Source of the DNA: Anthopleura xanthogrammica
Lineage: Eukaryota; Cnidaria; Anthozoa; Actiniaria; Actiniidae
NCBI GenBank assembly: GCA_964019055.1
Contig: OZ025209.1
Coordinates: forward strand, 12,632,981-12,696,980
DNA: 64,000 bases
Direction of reading: 5' to 3'
Position 1 is the stretch's first letter. Each line of letters starts with the position of its first letter. The notes beneath the pieces are model-generated. The model did no database searches. It saw only the letters and a program-made list of their open reading frames with translations, and was not told where the DNA came from. A program made the translations under genes and the position numbers. This document shows positions 21,961 through 33,012 of this stretch, one piece after another.

Positions 21961-24900
21961 ATGAGTGGAGCCGCTGTTATTGCAGTTCGAGAAGAGCAGG
22001 CCAGATTTGGAAATATTCAGGTCACGAAAGAAACTGCTCTGGTGGCTACAGAAGAAGGGTGAGCACAAATAATGTCAAAACATTATTTCCGTGTTGTTAC
22101 TTGGCGTGCCTGATATATTTGCTTATTGCTTTATCAGGATTGTAGCAATTGAAAGACATAGGATTGAAGAACACCAGCCTATAAGGTAAAGTTATCAGTC
22201 CCTGTACAAAGATATTAATCAAAAACGAAAACGAAATAGATAAATGACATATATAATTTTTTTCCGTAAAACAAACTTAAAAAGATTACAAAGTTTCAAC
22301 ATCATCCAATGTTATTATCAAGTCAGTGAGGTTGAATTAGTATATAGCGGATGATGTCAAAGCGTTATCTTTTTGCGAACGTTCGTTTTTCTAATAAATT
22401 TTATATCAAAGTCTAGACTCATCGAAATAATTAAATTTTGAAAATTTAGAGTTTCGATAAGTACTATTTGCTCTGGTCTACGATTCGTGACAATGTACAA
22501 TATTCAGTCGTTCTCGCTTACTTGATTGCAAGTTTATTAACAGTTACTTTGGTTATAAACTTGAAGAAAACTGCCTCACAAAATGATGGATCGTTTCAGT
22601 ATTTACCATTAGCAATAATTTTGATGCTTGATTGAAAATGACTCAGCACTTTGAATTTTAATCTAAAACCTGGAATTTCAATATGGTTCAGTTGAACGAG
22701 GGCGAGATTCGTAACCGTGACCAAGATCAACCCATTGTAAACAACTATCTAAGTGTTTTTAAAAGAATTTTTGTTTGAGCTTGGCCAACATCAACAAAAT
22801 CTATAAAATATAGTTTGAAAACTTCATTGATGGAGCCAATTAAATGCCACGCTTCTGGATAGGGGGAGGGGAGGGGAGGGAGTAGGCTTCTGGAGTCGTG
22901 CTTCTGAATGAGAAGGAAAAGTTTTAAACCCCGTAAGTTTATAAAGGTTTCTAACTAGTATAGTTACAAAGATGGATTTAGACGATTGGACCATTACTCA
23001 GAGTTTGTCTAAAATATTCATGTGTTGTAGTGTAGCTAGTAGGCTCCTGGAGTTGTGTTTCTGATTCAACATGTTTGCCCAGACTTGTAAACAAGTAAAA
23101 ATGAAAGCGGAAGTCATTCATTAAACAGTTCAACAAGGCCAAGCATTCCATCTGAGTCAAGGCAGTTTGATACTATTAGGGAGCTTTTTAAGTTGTGACG
23201 TATTTCCGGGTCCAACTGCTCACAAAAACCATTAAAATTAAATCAAATTTTTTCTCAATGATAAACCTCCACTCGAAACAATTAGAACTTTGGACAACAG
23301 ATCCTGTCAAAAGAAAAAAGTAAGGGAAATCTTTATAGAACTGCTTTTCGTTTTGGATCCGGAAGTCGTTTTTTCATAGGATTGACGTGACTGGCACTTC
23401 TAGCCGTGAAGAGCTCTAGAGCGAGAAATATTAGTGGAAAAAAGCTTTACAGCTAATATAATCAAGGGGTTAGTCTTATACAGTCTAGATTCCAGCACGT
23501 TTTCATCGTTTCCTTGCATTTCACTTCACTTCAGTTTTTTCTTATTTTTTATTTAAACATTTTTTTTTTTTTTAAACATTATTTAAACTTATTTATATAC
23601 ACTTCAGTTTTGCAAACCGTCTCACCAAAGACAAGTATATTCAACCCAGCTTCTACTATTCATATATATTTTTTCATTATTTCAAGTTCACTTACTCTGA
23701 ACAACGTACACTTTTACCCTAAACGACATACTTGAACTCTTTTGTAATTCTTATCTTTTCAATGGATCTCCTGTCAAAGTAGTTAAAGTGTCTGAAATTT
23801 AACTTTAACTAATGTATTTCAGAGCCCTGCCTCCCCCAACTATATACATACAGGCGCCTCCGGAGTACTCATGGTATGATCCACGGGGCAAAGGTAAGTT
23901 CTGCACATTACACCCGGCCCCAGCCGTGTACTTGCCCACGGTGCATATATTATATATTACTAATTAGAATGCCTAGAGTGCAAACAATATAACCGTGAAA
24001 CACAAAAACTAATTAGTCGAAATTTAGTAGAAATTAGTGAAAAATAGTCGAAGCGTGAATAGACTAAATTTAGTGTGCACCTGCAATCAGCCAAGCGTCC
24101 TAGCGCACAATACGCAAGTAAAATAGTTTTTGAGTCTTTATTCGTTTGCGCTGGCGCAAAATCAAGACGCAAGACACAACCAAAGCTAAAATAACTACAA
24201 TACGCAAGTAAAATCATTTTTGAGTCTTTATTCGTTTGCGCTGCCGCAAAATCAAGACGCAATTCCACAATTATACAAAATGTACAATGCACGCATTCGC
24301 GGTTCAGTGATCACACTAAATTAACAATAGACTAATTTATTGAAATTTAGCAAAATTAGTTTTTGTTAATGTTTCACGGTTATATTGTTTGCACTCTATC
24401 ATGCACCTCTGTAGTTGTGGGTTCGACCTTGGGTCCCCCCCATCACATGTGATTAGAGTTGGTACCAGTTGTTGGTGGTTTGGAGGTTTTTCCAGGGTTC
24501 TCTGGTTTTCCAAATACGATCTTTGGGATTTTACCCAGTGATTCGGAAACCTGGCTCTTCTGCGATTGTCAAACGCTGTGTGCAACAGCGAAGAGAATCC
24601 ATTCTAACTGATCGTCCTGAAACCCTCGTGATTGGCTGTTGTATTTCTTTCTCTCTCTTTCAAAGCTTTACATTTTATTGTTACCCTGAAGTAAATTAAC
24701 CTCTTGGCTGACCAAAGTCAGGGCACGGCTGACTCACAGATTGAATGAGAATTCAGTTGATCGATCCTGAACCATCATTCGGCCCCAACGGTAACGCACC
24801 AGCTGAGTTGACCTTCAGAACAAACTCAAGGTCAACCAATGAGAATTGAGGATTCAACATCGTATTTTGATTAACATTTCCATTATTCTGCCAAGGGAAT

Positions 24901-25237
24901 TTATGAAATACGAGTTCTTCCTTCTTGAAATTAATCATAAACGCTAGTCGAACTCATGGCGGAATTATATTTCAATCAACAAGAAAAGTCTTCATTGTAT
25001 TCTCGAAAATTGCTCGAAAAATGCTAACCAAAAATAGTGACCCATAATTCCTTTCGGGGAAGGCGATCAACTCGGCTGGCGCCATGGCAGGTATTGATTC
25101 CATATATTTGTTTGTCTACAGATTGTTGTGTAGCGTTACTGCTGATCTTGATGTGGATCGTGATTGCTGTCGTTACTCTGCCCTTATTCATCCTCTGCTG
25201 CATTTGTTATTGTTGCTTCGGTAGCGATGACGACTGA
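21961..25237 (+). CDS. Small-membrane-protein family, copy E (4 exons, 110 aa)
   Basis: Exons 21961-22058, 22138-22185, 23823-23893 and 25122-25237 (333 nt, phases 2-2-1). Begins MSGAAVIAVREEQARFGN, then IQVTKETALVATEEG, IVAIERHRIEEHQPIR (nearly identical to copy C), the shortest exon 3 of the intact copies (ALPPPTIYIQAPPEYSWYD), and exon 4 DCCVALLLILMWIVIAVVTL with tail CCICYCCFGSDDD. The exon 2 and 3 likeness to C and the exon 4 likeness to D suggest exchange or recent duplication within the cluster. A leader AACA just before ATG is shared with C and D. Confidence 0.82.
24415..24790 (-). repeat. SINE-like copy in intron 3 of copy E
   Basis: Contains TTCTCTGGTTTTCCAAATAC with ATCTTTGGG, shared with 33657-33690, and ends in one unit of the 57 bp tail (GTCAGGGCACGGCTGACTCA) at about 24718. 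Confidence 0.55.
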
Positions 25238-25464
25238 TCATGACTGGTACGCGGTGAACAGCAGAGTAGGAGTCATCTGACGTAAACTTAAAATGGTGTT
25301 GCACTAAATTTTAATCATGACAAACCAAAGCCGCAATAGGAAATTACGACTTTCAGGCCTAGTTTAGGGTTTCGATTTGGCGTCGCATTTATAGCTAGTG
25401 TGACGAATACTCATACTTTTTTCAAAATTTTGTTCATACATTAAATGTAATTTTACAGGGGACT

Positions 25465-25665
25465 ATAGACCTCATCGGCTTGGGGGTAGTGTTGTCCCAT
25501 TTCAGACCATGTGTCATTCTCTTGAGAATAAGATTCTTTGTTTGAGTTGTATCCATATTCATGTATCTTCTCATGCGCAACCGTTAAACAATGAAATGAT
25601 ACTCTGGGGAATGACACGTGGTCTGAAATGGGACAACATTACACCCAAGCCGATGAGGTCTATTA
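25465..25665. mobile_element. MITE family M2, copy 2
   Basis: Ends TAGACCTCATCGGCTTGGGG and CCAAGCCGATGAGGTCTATT, same inner sequence as the 10500 copy but reversed in orientation. Confidence 0.85.
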
Positions 25666-26582
25666 ACAGGAACAATTCCCTACAATTTGACAAGAGATGA
25701 ATTAATAATATGTTTTTGTATTGGAGTGTAGTTGTCTCCATACTTTTAACAAAATTTGCACTGGTAGTTCGGGGACGTGACTGGCTACTTTTTATATTCA
25801 ATGTAATCTGATTCTAACACTTGACTTTTAAGGAAATAAAAGAAAAAGCAATAGAAATAACCAAAGTAAAAGTTTTCCTTTCTCATTATGTGTTCACTGC
25901 ATGTGTCCATTGAGTGTTATAACAGGGCTCTATTAGATGCCGTTCCGAGGTTGACGAAAAAACTGGGTCGAGCATTGTGGGACTGTTTAAGGGGATGAAA
26001 TAGACGCCATCTTGGAAATACGTCTGGCGTCTGAACCAGGTTTGGATCAAAAGGTGATTGGTTTAAACAGACATGTCATTGTCCTCAATGATCCAATCAG
26101 TTGTTAGCTCGACTAAACCAAATACAGTAAAGACATTTTGAAAGTCCAAGAGTGGACCCAGGACAGTTTTTAGGGTTGATAAACGAGTGACTGAAATACA
26201 GCTATGATACTCTAGAAAATGACACGAATGAAATGAAATGGGAAAACGTTACATCCAAGGTATAAAGGTCTATTCAAGCACCAATTCAAGGAGTTTCAAG
26301 AGTAGTATATGGACGGACCTAGAACTCTATATCTTCATTTTAGCCAATCTTGAAAAGCACAGCAATTTTAGATCCTTTGGAAAAAGCCAGACAAGGAATG
26401 CGTAACCACTTTGGTCCTTTAGTCATAACAATCCACAGCATTTAAAATGACCCCATTGGTTATGGAGCAAAATTTCAGTACTCTAGCAAGAATACCTGTA
26501 ACATTTTAGCATTTTGAAATGATTGGGATTTGTACGAGAAACTAGATATTTTTGTAAATTTCTACTGATATTTTTATGAGAT

Positions 26583-26750
26583 AGACCTCTTTGAGCTTGG
26601 GTGTTTGTTTTGCCCATTTCAGACCACGTGTCATTCCTTTGAGAATAGGATTCTTTGTTTGATTTGAGTCCAAACAAAGAAGTGATACTCAAGGGAATGA
26701 CACGTGGTCTGAAGGAAATGGGCAAAACATTACGGTCAAGGTAAAGAGGT
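26583..26750. mobile_element. MITE family M2, divergent copy 3
   Basis: Left TAGACCTCTTTGAGCTTGGG, right TCAAGGTAAAGAGGT, with the shared CAGACCACGTGTCATTCC arms. Middle is shortened. Confidence 0.75.
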
Positions 26751-27942
26751 ATCATGTACTTGGTTAGAAAACTGTAAAAGGTTATTGCGTTTCCCTCTTT
26801 AAATACAATAGTCCCCTTCAAAGTTCCTTGTACCATCTTGAAAGGTAGCAGTGCCTTTACATCGAAGCAAGACCAACGGTGAGCTTGCAATGATAGAGAA
26901 ATGCGAATAATTGTCCAAGGTGTTAAAAAAGGTCTCTATCATTGCAAGCTCATTGTTCGTCTCGCTAAACTATTTTTATACAGTAACTATTTCTATTTTT
27001 TTTTTAAATCTTATATTTTATGATATGAATTATGAACATTACCAATTACAAAGGTTAATTTTTTTGTAGTAGTAGAAATATGTTTACCTTCTCCTCCTCC
27101 CTCGAGTCAGATGGATTAACTTTATAACGAAACGTCACGGCAATCATGTTGTAGGGTAAAACTATAGAAATTTCCTCCACCGAGAATTGAAACATCTTGT
27201 CATGCAAAAACATTGTATTGTTCAGTCCTGTCCTACGGCAAGATTACCTACACCCTGTGGGTTTGAGTGCATGGAGAATAGTAATAACTAGATGGTCAGG
27301 TGTCTGGCTGCTGTTACCCCACCCCTCCCCCTTGTGAGTTGCCTGAGGCCTTGTGATTGTTTGCTACTGTGATTTCAAGATTCCATCAGTTTTGAGTTTC
27401 ATAACTCTAAAGGCATTCATAACTCTAGCTATCATTACCGAAGTAGTTCTTTCGATACAGCAAGATAAACCGTCACAGAAATACTGCGGACAGTTGGGAA
27501 GAAGCAAAACAAATAAGCAACGTTCTCACGTTACTACGTCAACGATTTTTGTTCCTTGATCACGTGATTGCAATCGCAGACATCGAGTTCAAACACAAAA
27601 CTATTTTCATTGACGTGAAACAAATTTTCGTGGGTCACGTGACTGAGAAGCAAAAATATGAACAAATCAATAAGCACTAATTACAGCCGTTGTCAAGTGA
27701 CACCCATGCATCGATTTCAAACAGAACTATTTTGATCACGTGACCGGAAACGGCAGTAATCTTCGGTTGAAATTGTATAAAGCGTAGTCTTTCCAGCAGA
27801 CGTCATTATTGTCGGTCCCAGATCCTCCCGGGCCTCTTGGACCGACACTAATGACGGCTTCCAGGGTGACTGTATAAAGTGTTGATTCGATACATCTGTG
27901 ATCATTGTACTATTGTATATTGATAATTTGTTGGATGGCTGA

Positions 27943-30087
27943 TTACTTGGCAAGAAAATATATGACCAGTCCGAGGATTCCTGCGGCAACCACAACAATA
28001 ACAAGAATACAGTAGAGCTTTCTTCTTGATGCTTTCTACGATTCGAAAAAAATAAACACTGGATGGTTACGTTACTATGACAACGAGGTTGTGCATGACA
28101 AAAGAATGGAGAATAAAGTTGAAACTCGCGAACAAAGGAAGGGACCAGAGAAGGGAAGGGAAGGTCCTGGGAAGGGACCTATCAACCTCTGCTCACTGTC
28201 TCCAGGAATCAGACTTCACCACAACTTTCATCTCACATGTTGATTTTTATGGAGGGAGAAAAAACTGGAGAACTGAAAAACACAACCCTTGGCTTTGTTG
28301 TAATGTTTTCCCATTTTAGACCACGTGTCATTCTCTAGAGTATTATTTCTTTGTTTAACGATTGTGCACGAGAAGACACATGAATATGGATACAACGTAA
28401 ACAAAGAATCTTATTCTCAAGAGAATGGCACGTGGTCTGAAATGGGAAAACATTACGCCCAAGGTAAAGAGGTCTACATGAATCAAACCAGTGACCTGAC
28501 CAGTAGGACTCACCACATTAAAGGCTAATGTTTTCTACCACTACTCCATTCTTGTCTCCCTTCCACTTTCACCCATCTCATTTCATTTCCTTCCCATTTC
28601 ATAGAATTATTCATAAGAATTAACCCCCGAAAGATGTGCTATGTATTATTAAAGGTACCTGGTGGCTACTGGCTTTGACCAGTTGCTCATTTCCTGTTTC
28701 CACATGTACAGCAGCACTTTCTACATTTGCCTCGATGTTGTCTGCAATGCAAACACAATGCCTTTCAGTTGATGTTTGACTGGCAATGATGATGGTTTGC
28801 CTGCACAAAAGTTACTGAAGCAGTGCAGGTTAATATTTCGACCACAGGGAGCCCAATTTACAGTATAGAGGGGAATATATATATGAAAAAAATGGGTGCC
28901 CCAAAAAATGTTGCAATACATTTTTGATCAATTTTTCATTTGTTTGTGTTATGGAGGACACTATCTTGACCTCGAATAAAAAATTAGCTGAAGTTATTTT
29001 TTTCCTGATTTTATTAAATTTCATTTTTATCTGAATTGGGCACCCTGTGATTTCAACTTGTGAAGCAACTAATGCAGGGCTCAAAATTATGACTTATCAG
29101 AAAATTTTGTCCTCTTGAATTGTGTATTTCTAAAAATTCTTTTATTAGGATATTGTTCTGTCTGACGACTAAATTTCCCAAGCCAATCTCCATTGGTGAC
29201 GTAACCATCAGATTCTTAGGTTTTCCCCCACAGGTATCCCAATTGAAAAAAGGAAACGTGGGAACCGGGATAAACAGCCAGTGACTAAATGTCAGAGTTG
29301 CTGACATCGGCAATGTTGAAAGGTTGAGTTGATTTTGAGTCTCACTATAGTACCTTGCCTTGTATGCAAATGCATCATAATAATTAATAATAATAAATTA
29401 ATTATTAATAATAATAATAAGTTTTTTTTAATTTTCATAATAATAATTATTGCGATGTTTCACAACCATTAATTGCAGTGATATTTATCTTACCTATGAC
29501 TTCACCCTGCTCGTGGACCATGATCGCTAAACCTCTGAAGATTTCATTCGCACCAACAATATCAGCCTATTAAAATATCAAAGAGACGGGATTGAAACAA
29601 TTGAATGATCATATGAATAATCCCCTTCACAGTTCCCTGCGCCATCTTGGAAGGTAACCTCACTTTGATGCAAAGTCATGGCTACCTTTCAAGATGGGGC
29701 AGGGAACTGTGAAGGGGATTATTTTCTTGCAGATTAGGATTTGCCTTCCAAATTTCTGTTGTTGCAGGGACAGAATAAACACTAGATAAACACTAGATAA
29801 ACACTAGATAAACACTAGATAAACACTAGATAAACACTAGATAAACACTAGATAAACACTAGATAAACACTAGATAAACACTAGATAAACACTAGATAAA
29901 CACTAGATAAACACTAGATAAACACTAGATAAACACTAGATAAACACTGTTTTACAGGTACTACTGTATTCGAGGTGTTTATTAAAAATATACCTCAAGC
30001 TGTCTGAACCCTTCATTTCTTTCTTCGATGGCCTCTAGAGAAGACACTGACAGCATTTGTAGCCCTCCACCACCACCTCCGCCTGTT
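27943..30087 (-). CDS. Duplicated syntaxin SNARE and membrane-anchor cassette (4 exons, no 5' exons)
   Basis: Minus-strand exons 30087-29994, 29566-29494, 28741-28659 and 28035-27943. All are open, with GT-AG sites and the same phases as the last four exons of the complete syntaxin gene at 36248-42640. They encode TGGGGGGLQMLSVSSLEAIE, ERNEGFRQLE, then ADIVGANEIFRGLAIMVHEQ with GEVI, DNIEANVESAAVHVETGNEQ, and KASRRKLYCILVIVVVAAGI to the stop. The SNARE zero-layer Gln (in HEQG) and the basic pre-membrane KASRRK are kept. No start codon or N-terminal exons are found. It arose by the segmental duplication and could be a spliced alternative 3' end of the syntaxin gene 8.6 kb upstream, or a relic under weak decay. 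The first exon has diverged most. Confidence 0.75.
28290..28475. mobile_element. MITE family M2, copy 4 (partial ends)
   Basis: Inner arms CATTTTAGACCACGTGTCAT and GGCACGTGGTCTGAAATGGG flank the usual M2 middle. Its counterpart in the second duplication block is at 36570-36730, so it was present before the duplication. Confidence 0.75.
29630..29735. repeat. Foldback AATCCCCTTCACAGTTCCC
   Basis: Left AATCCCCTTCACAGTTCCCT with GCGCCATCTTGGAAGGTA, right TACCTTTCAAGATGG with CAGGGAACTGTGAAGGGGAT. Also present at 37848-37955 in the paralogous intron. Confidence 0.8.
29774..29949. repeat. 11 bp minisatellite (ATAAACACTAG)n, about 16 copies
   Basis: Near-perfect tandem copies in the intron between the first two exons of the duplicated SNARE cassette. 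The paralogous intron has only about 11 units (38001-38120). Confidence 0.93.
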
Positions 30088-30156
30088 CTGTTGACAAATA
30101 TTATCAAGTCTACTTTAATACCTATTATTATATAGCTTATATAGTAAGTACTCTAA

Positions 30157-30510
30157 AACCGCCACCCGGTTGGCTCAGTTGGTTGAACACCGGACTTTCT
30201 TGGTTCGAGTCCCGGCAGGGTCTTAAAATAACTGAAGAGAAAGTGCTGCCTTTGTAATTACATCTGCAAACGGTTAGACTTTCAAGTGGCTCGGATGACC
30301 ACTTTAAATGGCGCGGGTCCCGTCTCTCCACACTTCGTCACTAACCAATATCGGAGGGACGTAAAAGAACCACTGAGGACGTAAAGAAACCCTGGCAGTG
30401 ACCACCCTCAGTGCCTACACCTCATATTAACCACCTCTCATGATTGTAAAGCGCCTTTGATTATATCCATATAGAAAGGGCGCTATATAAATCATAACTC
30501 ATTAAATCAT
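30157..30510 (+). mobile_element. tRNA-derived SINE, insertion specific to block 1
   Basis: A box TTGGCTCAGTTGG and B box GGTTCGAGTCC stand about 30 bp apart. A unique body and the tail GCGCTATATAAATC follow. TACTCT lies on both sides (30151-30156 and after 30510). The paralogous locus at 38325 lacks it and reads GTGCTCTCTGATTGG. It is not a functional tRNA gene, since no cloverleaf continues. Confidence 0.85.
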
Positions 30511-30587
30511 ACTCTCTGATTGGTCGAAAACTAAGCATTATTAGTGAATAGAGCATGGTTGCTTAGGTTGAGAATCAAGGGTGGTGT

Positions 30588-30775
30588 AGCAGTAGCTCAT
30601 TTGCCTTGCACCTCTGGAGTCTCAGGTTCGATTCAGCATCACATGTCAGTAGAGTTTGTTATGTCCCTCCCTTAATTTGAGAACTTTTCTCTGGGTTCTC
30701 TGGCTTCCCTCCTTTCACAAAACCTAACTGGCTAAATCCTGATTCAATCTGTGAGATAGCTGTAGAATTATTCAA
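30588..30775 (+). mobile_element. tRNA-related SINE, second family
   Basis: Starts GTGGTGTAGCAGTAGCTC with B box GGTTCGATTC, then GTAGAGTTTGTTATGTCC, TTCTCTGGGTTCTCTGGC and CTGATTCAATCTGTGAG. It ends where the two duplication blocks meet. Confidence 0.7.
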
Positions 30776-31671
30776 AGTCCCGCAAGGAATTTATATGGCA
30801 GCGCGAAGCATTTATGCTAGAGCCAGATTTCGCCCCCTACACTAGTGACTGATCAGGAACGGTTAGTCGGCCCTTAGACCGTGTAAATCTTTTTTTCTTT
30901 TGATATTTAAGGTTGTACTATGAGACTACTTCTAACATGCTTGACAGGGCTTGCACTATCTACCCTCGCTATGTACACCCGTAGGATTCCGTCAATCAAA
31001 GTTTCGAGGTTTTTAAATGTTGTTTTTGGCCAATTCAGAAAGCAAAATTCATCTACAAGCTTGTTTCCAACGACACGAGTAAAGAAACGTCTGTAAGTAT
31101 GCTCTCTAAGTCTTTTTTATTGCAAATATATGCAAATTTGTGTTTCAATCTTGCCAGACAAGACTGACAAATCAGCCTTTACAAAATGTCAAAACGTGAG
31201 GTCTAGCTGTTTTTGAAAGTTAAGGCTAACTCTTTCATATTGTCTTTGTTAATACAATATATTGGTCTCACGAAAATATTTGTAAATTCTAAGAAAACGA
31301 ACATTTATTTTCTTGCAAAAAATAATTTATTTTCCTGAATTCTTGGAAAACATGGTGAAACGTACGCATGCGCAAATGTTTTGTCTAGCGTTAACACTGA
31401 AAGATCATCAGTTCGCCGCTATTTTGATATACAAGAACTGAATAAAGTGTTTTTAACCAAGAATCAATACTAAATGGATAATAATAATTATCATTTATTT
31501 TGTGAGACAGTTTCCTTCTTCTACTCCACAAAGTAACTCAACTATAGTCATTCATACTCATACTTCTCGTAACACTTTTGGAATCAGTCCAGTTCAAAGT
31601 AATTATTTCATTTTCGTTTTCGAATAGTACTGAACTTTTCATAAGGACGCCGGTTAAATTTATTTTGGCAA

Positions 31672-31908
31672 CTGGGAGTTAGTTGCTCAACACTGTGTCT
31701 TTCGATTGCTACAAATTCTGATAAAGCAACAAGCAAACATATTCACATCAGCTACTCTGATAAAGCAATAAGCAAATATATCAGGCACGTCAAATAACAG
31801 CACGGAAATACGATGGTATTTTGACATTATTTGTGCTCACCCTTCTTCTGTAGCCACCAAAGCTGGTTCTTTCGTGACCCGAATATTTCCAATTGCGGCT
31901 CCACTCAT
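31672..31908 (-). pseudogene. Small-membrane-protein family, copy F (relic)
   Basis: Exon 1 (31908-31841) has lost 30 nt in frame relative to copy C, so MSGAA joins directly to IGNIRVTKEPALVATEEG. Exon 2 (31717-31672) carries one extra T after the acceptor, which shifts the frame, and its donor GT has become TT after CCCAG. No exon 3 or 4 is found downstream. It is the block-2 counterpart of copy C, with CACGTG kept at 32021-32026, 113 bp before the start. Confidence 0.75.
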
Positions 31909-32442
31909 GTTGTCAGTATTTTGGAATTTTCCCTTAAAAAGTTGGGGTAAAATTCTTTCCGGTTTCGTTTCCAAATGAAGTTTACAGGTGCACAGACAAA
32001 ATACTGAACTTCCGCGATATCACGTGATGCTTTCCTCGCGACAAACAAATTGGCATTTTTTATAACTACCCGCTGATCTCGCTTCTCTCAGGCCGAAGGG
32101 ATTAGCCAATCAGCGAACATTTTGTTCGTAGCTCAATGCTTCCTAGTTCCAGGTTTTCGGCTCGATTTATAAGACCTTTTGCTCGAAAATAAAGAAAATA
32201 AAACTCATCCGTGCTAAGATTCGCCAAATACTTAAAAAAAAAGCATATTTCGTCGTTGTTGGTGGAAAGAGATAATAGTAAGAGATAATAGTAACAAGAG
32301 ATAATAGAAAACAATTGGAAATTTTCGCCGTGACAAACAATGCTCTGCGCGTCTAGATTCCACATCACCTGGCCCTGGCATTCTATTATAACTAGCGGTT
32401 ACTAGTTGGGGCTAGCTGCTTTGGTTATGTTGAATACAACAA

Positions 32443-32634
32443 GTGAATAAGAAGGAAAATTTTAAAGTTTTAAACCCCGTAAGTTTAAAAAGGTTTCTAA
32501 CTAGTATAGTTACAAAGATGGATTTAGACGATTGGACCATTACTCAGAGTTTGTCTAAAATATTCATGTGTTCTAGTGAAGGTTCTTGGAATTTCAAATA
32601 CGACACAATAGGGCTTTATCCAGGACGCGAGTAA
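32443..32634 (+). other. Conserved unassigned segment, possibly an exon
   Basis: About 130 bp here, with MDLDDWTITQSLSKIFMC in one frame, is nearly identical to 22905-23035 in intron 2 of copy E. The copy E version meets TAG soon after. It may be a repeat or a lost exon; no match to a known protein is recognised. Confidence 0.3.
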
Positions 32635-32787
32635 TCAGTGACATACAATAATACATTGAGTAAAAACGAAAACTATCAATAATCTACGGTAGTCCATGCA
32701 TACATGAATGCACTAAGGCAAGCATAACGTGATATCGCGGAAGCTATTTTGTCTGTGATCCAAATTGCATTCCAAAACGAACTAATA

Positions 32788-33012
32788 ATGATCGGAGCCG
32801 CTGTTTACGCAGTCCGAGAAGAAACAGCCACAATTGGAAATATTCAGATCACGAAGAAATCAGATTTGGTGGCTACAGCAGAAGAGTGAGCAAAAATAAT
32901 GACAAAAAACCCTCGTATTTCCGTGTTGTTATTTGATGATATACTTGCTTATTGCTTTACCAGGCTTGTAGCAATTGAAACACACAGTGTTGAGCAACTA
33001 AACCAACAGTAA
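32788..33012 (+). pseudogene. Small-membrane-protein family, copy G (truncated)
   Basis: Exon 1 (32788-32885) is full length (MIGAAVYAVREETATIGN start) with GTGAGC donor. Exon 2 begins at 32964 (LVAIETHSVEQLNQQ) but runs into TAA at 33010, where copy D has CCCAG and the donor. The later intron matches copy D (33290-33420 against 18290-18420). Exons 3 and 4 are absent through two deletions. Block-2 counterpart of copy D. Confidence 0.78.

Larger units (their letters stand above)
25238..26964. other. Intergenic region between copy E and the orphan SNARE cassette
   Basis: No gene seen. Contains the E 3' flank (AATAGGAAATTACGACTTTC at 25333, also at 34184), two M2 MITEs (25465-25665 and 26583-26750), and a foldback around 26815-26960 with GAGCTTGCAATGATAGAGA mirrored by TCTCTATCATTGCAAGCTC. 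Confidence 0.6.

Noticed and set aside
27717..28004. Minus-strand ORF starting MLLLWLPQESSDWSYIF (also at 36022-36309)
   Set aside because: Wrong frame of the syntaxin anchor exon; the correct frame gives KASRRK and the membrane segment with TAA at 27943 (36248).
30160..30230. Possible tRNA gene (A and B boxes present)
   Set aside because: Sequence does not fold into a full cloverleaf and runs into a SINE body and tail with flanking TACTCT duplication.
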